From Bradyrhizobium sp. 132 (lineage in GTDB: Bacteria; Pseudomonadota; Alphaproteobacteria; Rhizobiales; Xanthobacteraceae), in contig NZ_JADPKY010000132.1 of NCBI RefSeq assembly GCF_023074185.1, forward strand, positions 1-64,000: a DNA stretch of 64,000 nucleotides. Reading direction: 5' to 3'. The notes beneath the pieces are model-generated. The model searched no databases, was not told the DNA's origin, and saw only the letters and a program-made list of their open reading frames with translations. Shown here one piece after another: positions 26,146 to 33,836 of this stretch. Position 1 is the first letter of the stretch. Each line of letters starts with the position of its first letter. A program made the position numbers and the translations under genes.

Positions 26146-27134
26146 CAGGACACCAGGCGCTCGAGCGGCGCGCGGATACAGCGCGAGAGGTGGCCGGGGC
26201 TCGCTTCGACGAGCGGCGGCAGTGCCTTGGTGCAGGCGTCCAGCACGAAAGGGCAGCGCGCGGCGAAACGACAGCCCGCGGGGGGATGCATCATGTTCGG
26301 GACCATGCCCTCGATCGTGGCAAGCTGTTCGGCGCGATGGTCCAGCCGCGGGATCGAGCCGAGCAGGCCGACGGTGTAGGGATGCTGCGGCGCCGAGAAC
26401 AATTCGTCGACCGGCGCGCGTTCGACGATCTCGCCGGCATACATGACGGCGACCTCATCGCAGACTTCGGCGACTACGCCGAGATCGTGGGTGATCAGGA
26501 TGATCGCGGCGCCGCTCGCCGCCTTCAACTCCCGCATCAACTCGAGGATCTGCGCCTGCAAGGTGACGTCGAGCGCGGTGGTCGGTTCGTCCGCGATCAG
26601 CAGCCGCGGGTCGCAGGCGAGCGCCATCGCGATCATGACGCGTTGGCGCATGCCGCCGGAGAGCTTGTGCGGATATTCGTCGATCCGCCGCTCGGGCGAG
26701 GGAATGTGAACGCGACGCAGCAGTTCGATTGTCCGGTCGCGCGCGCTGCGGCGTGAGCCGCCGCGGTGGCGCAGAATCGTCTCGATGATCTGGTCGCCGA
26801 TGGTGAAGCTCGGATTGAGCGAGGTCATCGGCTCCTGAAAGATCATCGCGAGCCGGTTGCCGCGGAGGTCCCGCAATATCTGGTCTGGTACCTGCAACAG
26901 ATCGAAGCCGTCAAAACGGATCGCGCCTGAGATCTCCGCGCTCTGTTTCGGCAGCAGGCCCATGATCGCCAGCGAGGTCACGCTCTTGCCGCAGCCGGAT
27001 TCGCCGACGAGGCCGAGCGTCGCGCCATTGGCGACGCTGAGATCGACGCTGTCGACCGCGTGGGTGATGCGGCCGTCGTCGCCGTGAAAACGGATGCGGA
27101 GATCCCTGATCTCGATGAGGGGGCTCGCGTTCAT
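26145..27134 (-). CDS. Oligopeptide ABC transporter ATP-binding protein (OppD/DppD type), system 1
   Basis: A 329-residue ATPase. Walker A GESGCGKS, signature LSGGMRQRVMIAMALA, Walker B LLIADEPTTALDVT and ILITHDLGVVAEV are all present. The C-terminal cysteine cluster reads AGCRFAARCPFVLDAC. ATG 27134 is the start; it overlaps the last codon of the DUF1028 gene, so translation is probably coupled. A longer open frame upstream to 27323 is only a shadow of the DUF1028 gene. Confidence 0.93.
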   Translation of the reverse strand: MNASPLIEIRDLRIRFHGDDGRITHAVDSVDLSVANGATLGLVGESGCGKSVTSLAIMGLLPKQSAEISGAIRFDGFDLLQVPDQILRDLRGNRLAMIFQEPMTSLNPSFTIGDQIIETILRHRGGSRRSARDRTIELLRRVHIPSPERRIDEYPHKLSGGMRQRVMIAMALACDPRLLIADEPTTALDVTLQAQILELMRELKAASGAAIILITHDLGVVAEVCDEVAVMYAGEIVERAPVDELFSAPQHPYTVGLLGSIPRLDHRAEQLATIEGMVPNMMHPPAGCRFAARCPFVLDACTKALPPLVEASPGHLSRCIRAPLERLVS

Positions 27135-27841
27135 GACCGTTTTGCGCGCGCTGCGGCGATGCTGGCGTCGATGACGCTGCGATCGGTGTTGCCTGCCGGG
27201 TTCTGCCGCGTTGGCATCGAGTCGCGAAAGTGAACCCACAGCTCCTGGCTGACTTGTTCGAGCCGTTCGAGTTCGCCGAGCGGATCGGGATGATCGTCGG
27301 CACGTACGTCCAGGACCGGCCATTCCTCCTCGCCATGGATCAGGAGCGCCGCGGACTGCTTGCCGCGTTTGTCCCCGCCGGCGGCCTCGCCCGCGCGCAT
27401 CGCGGCGAGCAAGCGGCGCGGGAAGGGCAGGCTGTCATTGGCGATATAGGTTCTTGCGGTCTCGTCGAGCACGTCGGCGCCCGCGAGCATGTTGCCGGCG
27501 ATCGAAAAGCCGCTGCCCGCGAGGTGCCCGCACCAGTCGACGCAGTCGCGCCCGGTATGCGCCGCGATCTCGCCGCTCGCATCCATGATGTGGATCTGGC
27601 GGCTCTCGCGGCCATCGTCGGTCGCGAGCAGGGCGGCCAGCACGTCGTGCGCATTGAGACCCTCACGCAACAGCTTGACGCCGTCGATGCCGTAATAGGG
27701 ATTGACGAAGGCCTGCGTCGCGATGGCGCCGAGACCGGCAGCGATATAAGGGACACGCGCGCCGACGGCGAAGAAGCGCGTGGCAACGGCGATGCCGAAC
27801 TGACCGGTGGCGGAATCTCGCGCGATGATCGACCAGGTCAT
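27131..27841 (-). CDS. DUF1028 family protein (probable Ntn-hydrolase fold)
   Basis: A 236-residue protein that I recognise as DUF1028. It begins MTWSIIARDSATGQFGIAVAT, a conserved start of the family, and contains GVKLLREGLNAHDVLAAL and SGFSIAGNMLAG. The family is thought to have an Ntn-hydrolase-like fold, but no reaction is established to my knowledge. It sits ten bases after gamma-glutamyltransferase (itself an Ntn hydrolase) and overlaps the OppD-type gene by four bases. That context points to a role in processing an imported peptide or amide. Cytoplasmic, with no signal peptide. Confidence 0.85.
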   Translation of the reverse strand: MTWSIIARDSATGQFGIAVATRFFAVGARVPYIAAGLGAIATQAFVNPYYGIDGVKLLREGLNAHDVLAALLATDDGRESRQIHIMDASGEIAAHTGRDCVDWCGHLAGSGFSIAGNMLAGADVLDETARTYIANDSLPFPRRLLAAMRAGEAAGGDKRGKQSAALLIHGEEEWPVLDVRADDHPDPLGELERLEQVSQELWVHFRDSMPTRQNPAGNTDRSVIDASIAAARAKRS

Positions 27842-27851
27842 ATGCTGCCCT

Positions 27852-29657
27852 TTAGCGCCCTGCGGCGTAGCCCTGCATGCCGCGCGGATTGGCGGCGGCG
27901 CGCCGTCGTACACCGACGCGGGAGGCGGCGGTGAGGCGGCCTTCCGACCAGTCCGATCCGACTTCGACGATATGTCCGCGTTCGCGAAGATTCTCGATCG
28001 TCGCCTTCGGCACGCGGTTCTCGACCACGAGCACGCCGGGGCGCGCGGTGCGCGGCCAGAACGAGATCGGAAAGTGCTCGGAATGCCAGGCCGGCGCATC
28101 GATGGCTTCCTGGAGATTGAGGTTGCAATGGACGTGCCGCAGGAAAAACTGCGTGATCCACTGATCCTGCTGGTCGCCGCCGGGCGAGCCCCAAGCCAGG
28201 TAAGGCTCGCCGTCACGCAATGCCATGGTGGGTGAGAGTGTGGTGCGCGGTCGCTTGCCGGGCGCGAGCGCCGCGGGGTGGTCCTCCTCCAGCCAGAACA
28301 TCTGGGCGCGGCTGCCGAGGCAGAAGCCGAGCTCCGGAATGATCGGAGAGGATTGCAGCCAGCCGCCCGACGGCGTCGACGACACCATGTTGCCGGCCTT
28401 GTCGATGATGTCGAAATGCACGGTGTCGCCGCGCACCTCGCCAAAACGCCCCACTGTCGGCTCGCCGGCGCCGAGCGCGCCGACCGCCTCGCGCTGCCCC
28501 TCGGCACGGCGCAACTTGACCACGCCGCCAAAGCCCTCGATCGAGCCGGGGAGGAAGTCGAGCGAAGCCTTGTCGGTGACGAGCTTGCGTCGTTCGTCGT
28601 TATAGGCGTCCGACAACAGCGTCGCGATCGGGATATCGCTGAACTTGGGGTCGCCGTAGAATTTCTCGCGGTCGGCAAAGGCGAGCTTGGCGCATTCGAT
28701 CTGGAGATGGATGAACTCAGGTCCGGTCGGATCGAGCCCATCGAGCGCAAAGCCCTTGAGCAGCGCGAGTTGCTGCAGCGTCACCGGACCCTGGCTCCAG
28801 ACTCCGGCCTTGCAGACAGTGTAGCGGCCATAATCGTAGGTGAGCGGGGCCTCGACCGTGGGCTGCCAGCGCGCCATGTCATCGGCCGACAGCACACCGC
28901 GATGCGGCGAGCCGCTGACGTCCATCACCTCCTGGGTGCGGCAGAATTTGTCGACGGCTTCCGCCACAAAGCCATGCGACCACGCCTTTCGGGCGCGCTC
29001 GATCTCGGCGTCGCGGTCGCCGCCGTCGCTTTCGGCTTCGCTCAGAATCCGTGCGTAGGTCGCCGCAAGTGTCTTGTTGGTGAAGAGTGTGCCGGGTTTT
29101 GGCACTTCGCCGTTCGGGAGATAGACGGCGGCCGACGTCGGCCAGTGCTTGCGGAACAATTGCTCGACAATCTGGATCGTGGCGCAGGCGCGCTCGACCA
29201 GAGGATAGCCGTCGCGCGCATAAGAGATCGCAGGCTCCAGCACGTCGCGCACGCGCATCGTCCCATAGTCACGCAGCAGCATCATCCAGGATTCGAAGGT
29301 GCCGGGGACGCACGCCGCGAGCAGGCCGGTGCCGGGCACCATGTCGAGGCCTTCGCTCTTGTAATGCGCGATGGTGGCGCGGGCCGGTGCCGGACCCTGG
29401 CCGCAGATCACCTCGGTGCGACCGCGCTTGACGTCGTGCACGATGATCGGCACGTCGCCGCCGGGACCGTTCAGATGCGGCTCGACCACCTGGAGCGTGA
29501 AAGCGGTGGCGGCCCCGGCGTCGAAGGCGTTGCCGCCCTTTTCCAGGATGGCCATGCCGACGGCGGTCGCGATCCAGTGCGTGGTCGCGACGACCCCGAA
29601 GGTGCCCTCGATCTCGGGGCGCGTCGTGAAAGGATCGGGATTGACATTGCTGGCCAT
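27852..29657 (-). CDS. Gamma-glutamyltransferase family protein
   Basis: A 601-residue member of the gamma-glutamyltransferase/cephalosporin acylase family. The early region GGNAFDAGAATAFTLQVVEP and the LNGPGGDVPIIVHD stretch are typical. The autoprocessing nucleophile is most likely T412 in RGDTVHFDIIDKAGN, and SSTPSGGWLQSSPI follows as expected. The enzyme cleaves gamma-glutamyl bonds, as in glutathione, or related amides. Unlike many relatives, I see no signal peptide, so it may act inside the cell on imported substrate. It lies between two Opp-type transporters. Substrate could be glutathione, gamma-glutamyl peptides or another amide. Confidence 0.9.
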   Translation of the reverse strand: MASNVNPDPFTTRPEIEGTFGVVATTHWIATAVGMAILEKGGNAFDAGAATAFTLQVVEPHLNGPGGDVPIIVHDVKRGRTEVICGQGPAPARATIAHYKSEGLDMVPGTGLLAACVPGTFESWMMLLRDYGTMRVRDVLEPAISYARDGYPLVERACATIQIVEQLFRKHWPTSAAVYLPNGEVPKPGTLFTNKTLAATYARILSEAESDGGDRDAEIERARKAWSHGFVAEAVDKFCRTQEVMDVSGSPHRGVLSADDMARWQPTVEAPLTYDYGRYTVCKAGVWSQGPVTLQQLALLKGFALDGLDPTGPEFIHLQIECAKLAFADREKFYGDPKFSDIPIATLLSDAYNDERRKLVTDKASLDFLPGSIEGFGGVVKLRRAEGQREAVGALGAGEPTVGRFGEVRGDTVHFDIIDKAGNMVSSTPSGGWLQSSPIIPELGFCLGSRAQMFWLEEDHPAALAPGKRPRTTLSPTMALRDGEPYLAWGSPGGDQQDQWITQFFLRHVHCNLNLQEAIDAPAWHSEHFPISFWPRTARPGVLVVENRVPKATIENLRERGHIVEVGSDWSEGRLTAASRVGVRRRAAANPRGMQGYAAGR

Positions 29658-29738
29658 GGACTACCTCATTTGCGGCGCGCGCAATTGATCACAGGGCCAA
29701 GCCGCCGCCAAATGCGCAGGCTGCATGGCACGCGCGCG

Positions 29739-30728
29739 TCACGCCGGGACCGAAGCGGTGTTGACGGCGTGGCAGGCGACCCCGTCGATCAGTTCCGGGG
29801 CCTCCTTGCGACAGAGATCGAACGCCAGCGGGCAACGGGGGTTGAAGGCGCAGCCGGGGGGCGGGTTGATCGGGTTCGGGATCTCGCCCTTCACCGGAAT
29901 GCGCTGGCGGCCGCTCATGGCGAGATCAGGCACGGCACCCAGCAGCATCTTGGTGTAGGGCATGCGTGGACGGGCGAACAGCTCGCGCCCCTCTGCGATC
30001 TCGACGATGCGTCCGAGATACATCACGCCGACGCGGCTCGCCATGTGGCGGACCACGGCGAGGTTGTGGCTGATGAACATGTAGGTCAGGCCGAACTTGT
30101 CCTGGAGGTCGCGCATCAGGTTCAGGATCTGCGCCTGCACGGAGACGTCGAGCGCCGAGGTCGGCTCGTCGCAGACGATGAACTCCGCGTCGGAGGCGAG
30201 TGCCCGCGCGATCGCGATGCGCTGGCGCTGGCCGCCCGAGAATTCGTGCGGAAACTTCAATCTGTCGTCGGGATGCAGGCCGACAAGGCTGAGAAGCTCT
30301 CCGACGCGCGCCTGGATGTCGCGCTCGCCCTGGATCAGGTCGAAAGCGCGGATCGGCTCGGAGATGATGGCGTCGACCCGGAAGCGCGGGTTCAGGCTCG
30401 CATAGGGATCCTGAAAGATCATCTGGATGCGGCGGCGCAGCTTTCGCCGAGCCGGCGCCTGCCGCGGGTCGGTCATCGAGACGCCGTCGATCAGGACGTT
30501 GCCGGAGCTCGGCGGCAGCAGGCCGACGACCATCCGCGCCACCGTGGTCTTGCCCGAGCCGGACTCTCCGACCAGTGCAAAAGTCTCGCCCTTCCTGATG
30601 TCGAAGGTGACGCCGTCGACGGCCTTGAGATATTCGAGATGGCCGCCCTCGAGCACGCGGTTGAGCCAGGGCTTCGAGACGTCGAAGACGCGCCGCAAAC
30701 TTGTGGCCTGGACGAAGGGAGTGCTCAT
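29739..30728 (-). CDS. Oligopeptide ABC transporter ATP-binding protein (OppF/DppF type), system 2
   Basis: A 329-residue ATPase with Walker A GESGSGKTT, signature FSGGQRQRIAIARALA, Walker B FIVCDEPTSALDVS and MFISHNLAVVRH. The C-terminal cysteines are in PGCAFNPRCPLAFDLC. Its ATG overlaps the stop of the OppD-type gene (ATGA). An 81-base gap separates its end from the gamma-glutamyltransferase start; I see no terminator in it. Confidence 0.93.
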   Translation of the reverse strand: MSTPFVQATSLRRVFDVSKPWLNRVLEGGHLEYLKAVDGVTFDIRKGETFALVGESGSGKTTVARMVVGLLPPSSGNVLIDGVSMTDPRQAPARRKLRRRIQMIFQDPYASLNPRFRVDAIISEPIRAFDLIQGERDIQARVGELLSLVGLHPDDRLKFPHEFSGGQRQRIAIARALASDAEFIVCDEPTSALDVSVQAQILNLMRDLQDKFGLTYMFISHNLAVVRHMASRVGVMYLGRIVEIAEGRELFARPRMPYTKMLLGAVPDLAMSGRQRIPVKGEIPNPINPPPGCAFNPRCPLAFDLCRKEAPELIDGVACHAVNTASVPA

Positions 30729-31711
30729 GCAGCGCTCTCCGCCGGCACGTTGTCATAGAGGTGGCAGGCAACGGATTGCGTGCCGCGCGGCAGCGGCTCC
30801 GGCCTCTCCACGCGACACCGATCGAATGCGAATGCGCAGCGTGGATTGAACGAGCAGCCGCGCGGGATCGCCGACAGGCGCGGCATGGAGCCGGGGATCT
30901 GGACCAGGCGTTTGTCGTCGCCGGCAAGCGTGGGGATCGCGCCCATCAGGCCCTTGGCATAGGGATGCAGCGGATTTCTCACGACGTCCTGCACCGGGCC
31001 GATCTCGGCGACGCGGCCGGCATACATCACCGCGACACGGTCGGACGCCTCCGCGATGACGCCCATGTCGTGGGTCACCAGCATCACGGCCGTGCCGTGG
31101 TCGCGTCCGAGGCGCTTGATGAGCGAGATGATCTGCGCCTGCACGGAGACGTCGAGGGCGGTGGTCGGCTCGTCCGCGATGATCAGCTCCGGCTCGGCGC
31201 AAATCGCCAGCGCAATCACCACCCGCTGGCGCATGCCGCCGGAGAATTCGTGGGGATAGCCGTCGATGCGCTTTTCGGGCGCGGGGATTCCGACTTCGGC
31301 GAGTAGGTCGATGGCGCGGCGGCGTGCGGCGGTTTCGGACAGGTTCAGATGGGTTTTGATCGTCTCGATGAGTTGGTCGCCGACGCGGTAGAGCGGATTG
31401 AGCGATGTGAGGGGGTCCTGGAAGATCATGCCGATCCGTTTTCCCCTGATACGGCGCAGCTCTTCTGGCGGCAGATTGTCGATGCGCAGGCCCGCAAGAC
31501 GAATCTCGCCGCCGGCGATGCGGCCCGGCGGATCGATCAGGCCGATCACCGCGAGCCCGGTGACCGATTTGCCGGCGCCGGACTCGCCGACCACGCCCAG
31601 CACCTCGCCCTTAGCGATATCGAAGGAGACGCCGTCGATGGCGCGTAGCGTGCCCCGGCGGGAGGCGAACTCCACCTGAAGATTGCGCACGGAGAGGATG
31701 GGTTCGGTCAT
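30725..31711 (-). CDS. Oligopeptide ABC transporter ATP-binding protein (OppD/DppD type), system 2
   Basis: A 328-residue ATPase: Walker A GESGAGKS, signature FSGGMRQRVVIALAI, Walker B LIIADEPTTALDVS, switch histidine in LVTHDMGVIAEA, and cysteines in RGCSFNPRCAFAFDRC. ATG 31711 is chosen because its ATGA overlaps the stop of an unusual 21-codon minigene (31708-31773) made of tandem repeats. A TTG at 31747, within the repeats, could also start this frame and would add 12 residues. The ribosome-binding site in front of 31711 is weak. Confidence 0.92.
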   Translation of the reverse strand: MTEPILSVRNLQVEFASRRGTLRAIDGVSFDIAKGEVLGVVGESGAGKSVTGLAVIGLIDPPGRIAGGEIRLAGLRIDNLPPEELRRIRGKRIGMIFQDPLTSLNPLYRVGDQLIETIKTHLNLSETAARRRAIDLLAEVGIPAPEKRIDGYPHEFSGGMRQRVVIALAICAEPELIIADEPTTALDVSVQAQIISLIKRLGRDHGTAVMLVTHDMGVIAEASDRVAVMYAGRVAEIGPVQDVVRNPLHPYAKGLMGAIPTLAGDDKRLVQIPGSMPRLSAIPRGCSFNPRCAFAFDRCRVERPEPLPRGTQSVACHLYDNVPAESAA

Positions 31712-31773
31712 GAGCGAGACGCTCTCATCCAAGTATTGCTCATCCAAATCTTGCTCATCAAAGTTTTGCTCAT
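31708..31773 (-). CDS. Possible 21-codon minigene built from 15-bp tandem repeats, bridging two transporter genes
   Basis: Reading the minus strand from ATG 31773 gives 21 codons (starting MSKTL MSKIW MSNTW M) and then TGA. The ATG overlaps the TGA of the DppC-type gene as ATGA, and the final TGA overlaps the ATG of the OppD-type gene as ATGA. The DNA is three 15-bp units of the form GATGAGCAARAYTTK plus a partial fourth, and every unit supplies an ATG. It may be a coupling device that keeps ribosomes on the message, or simply a repeat expansion with no function. Seen directly; the role is inferred. Confidence 0.4.
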   Translation of the reverse strand: MSKTLMSKIWMSNTWMRASRS

Positions 31774-32741
31774 CGCAGCTTCGGGTTTAGCGCGTCGCGC
31801 AGCCAGTCGCCGAGCAGGTTGATCGACAGGATCAAGGCAGCGAGCGCGATACCGGGAAAGGCCACGATCCACCATTCGCCCGCGAACAGGTAGTTGTTGC
31901 CGATGCGGATCAACGTGCCGAGCGAGGGCATTGTGTCGGGCAGGCCGACGCCGAGGAAGGACAGTGTCGCCTCGGTAATGATGGCGAGCGCGAGGTTGAT
32001 CGTGGCGATGACCAGGATCGGCCCCATTGTGTTTGGCAGCACATGACGGAACATGATCTTTGGTGCGGGAAGGCCGATCAATTGCGCGGCAGCCACGTAA
32101 TCCTTGTTCTTCTCGACCATCACGGAACCGCGCACCGTCCGGGCATACCCGACCCAGAAACTCAGGCCGATCGAGATCACCAGCACGATCAGCATGCTGG
32201 TTGCATCCAGCCGGTTGCCGAGGATCGATTTCGCGATGCCGTTGACCAGCAGCGCGATCAGGATGGCGGGGAAAGTGAGTTGCACGTCGGCGATCCGCAT
32301 GATCACGCCGTCGACCGCGCCCCCGAAATAGCCGGCGATCAGACCGAGCGCGATTCCGAGCGCGCCGGCGAAGATTACGCCGGCCACGCCGACGGCGAGC
32401 GAGATGCGCAGCCCGTAGAGAATGGCGGAGAACACGTCGCGGCCCTGCTCGTCGGTGCCGAGCAGGAACGGGCTCTGGCCGTCGGCGGTCCAGAGCGGTG
32501 AGATCCGGGAATTCATCAATTGGAGCTGCGCCGGATCGAACGGGTCCTGCACCGCGAGCGCGGAGGCAAAGATTGCGAGCAGGAAGAACAGCACGGTAAT
32601 GGCCGCCGCCACCATGGTCAGCTTGGAGCGGCGAAACGAATAGAAGATGTCGCTGTCGAGTGCACGGCTGAGCCAGCTACGGGCAGCATGCGTCCGCAGC
32701 GTGCTCGGCTTGTCGGGATTGGAGACGACCACTTCGGACAT
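31770..32741 (-). CDS. Dipeptide/oligopeptide ABC transporter permease (DppC/OppC type), system 2
   Basis: A 323-residue permease with the N-terminal OppC region (RRSKLTMVAAAITVLFFLLA), the signature FLLGTDEQGRDVFSAILYG, six membrane helices and the ATPase-docking loop NKDYVAAAQLIGLPAPKIMFRHVLPN. ATG 32741 lies ten bases after the DppB-type stop, with AAGG upstream; GTG 32762 would overlap that gene. The stop overlaps the tandem-repeat minigene. Confidence 0.93.
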   Translation of the reverse strand: MSEVVVSNPDKPSTLRTHAARSWLSRALDSDIFYSFRRSKLTMVAAAITVLFFLLAIFASALAVQDPFDPAQLQLMNSRISPLWTADGQSPFLLGTDEQGRDVFSAILYGLRISLAVGVAGVIFAGALGIALGLIAGYFGGAVDGVIMRIADVQLTFPAILIALLVNGIAKSILGNRLDATSMLIVLVISIGLSFWVGYARTVRGSVMVEKNKDYVAAAQLIGLPAPKIMFRHVLPNTMGPILVIATINLALAIITEATLSFLGVGLPDTMPSLGTLIRIGNNYLFAGEWWIVAFPGIALAALILSINLLGDWLRDALNPKLR

Positions 32742-32751
32742 GCGGACTGCC

Positions 32752-33732
32752 TTATGTGGCACGGCCGACGGTCGCGCGCAGGCGCGGATCGACGACCGTG
32801 TAGAGGATGTCGACCACCAGATTGATGGTGACGAAGATCAGCGAGACCATCAGCAGGTAGGCGGCCATAATCGGGATATCGACGTTTTGCACGGCCTGCA
32901 CGAACAGAAGTCCCATGCCGGGCCATTGGAACACGGTTTCGGTGATGATCGAAAATGCAATAACCGAGCCAAACTGCAGTCCGGCTACCGTGATCACGGG
33001 AATCAGCGTGTTCTTCAGCGCGTGGCCGAAATGAATGGCACGGGTTGTCAGCCCACGGGCGCGGGCAAAACGAATATAATCGGTCCGAAGCACTTCGAGC
33101 ATCTCCGCGCGCACCAGCCGCATGATCAGGGTCATCTGGAACAGGCCGAGCGTGATCGAGGGCATGATCAGCGCCTTCAGGCCCGACAATGTGAGCAAGC
33201 CCGTGGTCCACCAGCCCAGCTTGACGACCTCGCCGCGGCCGAACGAGGGCAACCAACCCAACGTCACCGCGAACAGATAGATCAGAAGGATGCCGATCAG
33301 GAACGTCGGAAGCGAGATGCCGATCAGCGAAACCGCCTGGAATAATTTGGCGAGCACGGTGTCGCGCCTGAGCGCAGAATAGACGCCCATCAGGATGCCG
33401 GATACCATTGCAAATACGGTCGCGCAGATCGCAAGTTCCAGGGTGGCGGGCATACGCTCCATCAACAGCGTCGAGACCGGCTGGCGGAACTGATAGGAGA
33501 CGCCGAACTTGAATTGCGCGGCATCGGCGAAATAGCGCACGAACTGCACCGGCACGGGATCATCGAGGCCCAGCGATTTGCGCACGGCTGCGCGTTCGGC
33601 CGCCGGCGTATCGAGCGAGACGATCTGGTTGATGGGGTCGCCGGCGAAGCGGAACATCGAGAACGCGATGATGCCGACGGCGAACATGACGCCGATCGCC
33701 TGAACGGCGCGGCGAAGAGTGAAAGCGAGCAT
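32752..33732 (-). CDS. Dipeptide/oligopeptide ABC transporter permease (DppB/OppB type), system 2
   Basis: A 326-residue DppB-type permease. It begins MLAFTLRRAVQAIGVMFAVG, followed by a periplasmic loop (NQIVSLDTPAAERAAVRKSLGLDDPVPVQF) and the docking loop TDYIRFARARGLTTRAIHFGHALKN. ATG 33732 or GTG 33741 may be the start; AAGGAAAG precedes both. It follows the binding-protein gene by about 100 bases that contain a terminator-like hairpin. Confidence 0.93.
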   Translation of the reverse strand: MLAFTLRRAVQAIGVMFAVGIIAFSMFRFAGDPINQIVSLDTPAAERAAVRKSLGLDDPVPVQFVRYFADAAQFKFGVSYQFRQPVSTLLMERMPATLELAICATVFAMVSGILMGVYSALRRDTVLAKLFQAVSLIGISLPTFLIGILLIYLFAVTLGWLPSFGRGEVVKLGWWTTGLLTLSGLKALIMPSITLGLFQMTLIMRLVRAEMLEVLRTDYIRFARARGLTTRAIHFGHALKNTLIPVITVAGLQFGSVIAFSIITETVFQWPGMGLLFVQAVQNVDIPIMAAYLLMVSLIFVTINLVVDILYTVVDPRLRATVGRAT

Positions 33733-33782
33733 GCCTTCCACTTTCCTTGAGTGTGCGTCTGGCCGACGTCTTTGTCGGCCGG

Positions 33783-33821
33783 AAAAAGAAAGGTCCCGGT
33801 AGCCTGACGCTTCCGGGACCT
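33783..33821 (-). terminator. Attenuator-type terminator between binding-protein and permease genes, system 2
   Basis: On the minus strand, GGTCCCGG and CCGGGACC form an 8-bp perfect stem with a 13-base loop, followed by CTTTCTTTTT. It lies 15 bases after the binding-protein stop. Such hairpins commonly reduce read-through so that the binding protein is made in excess of the membrane subunits. Confidence 0.75.
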
Positions 33822-33836
33822 CGTGTTCGACTGACG

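Noticed and set aside
27842..28750. Upstream extension of the DUF1028 frame (about 300 codons)
   Set aside because: It runs antiparallel-frame through the gamma-glutamyltransferase gene; DUF1028 starts naturally at MTWSIIARD.
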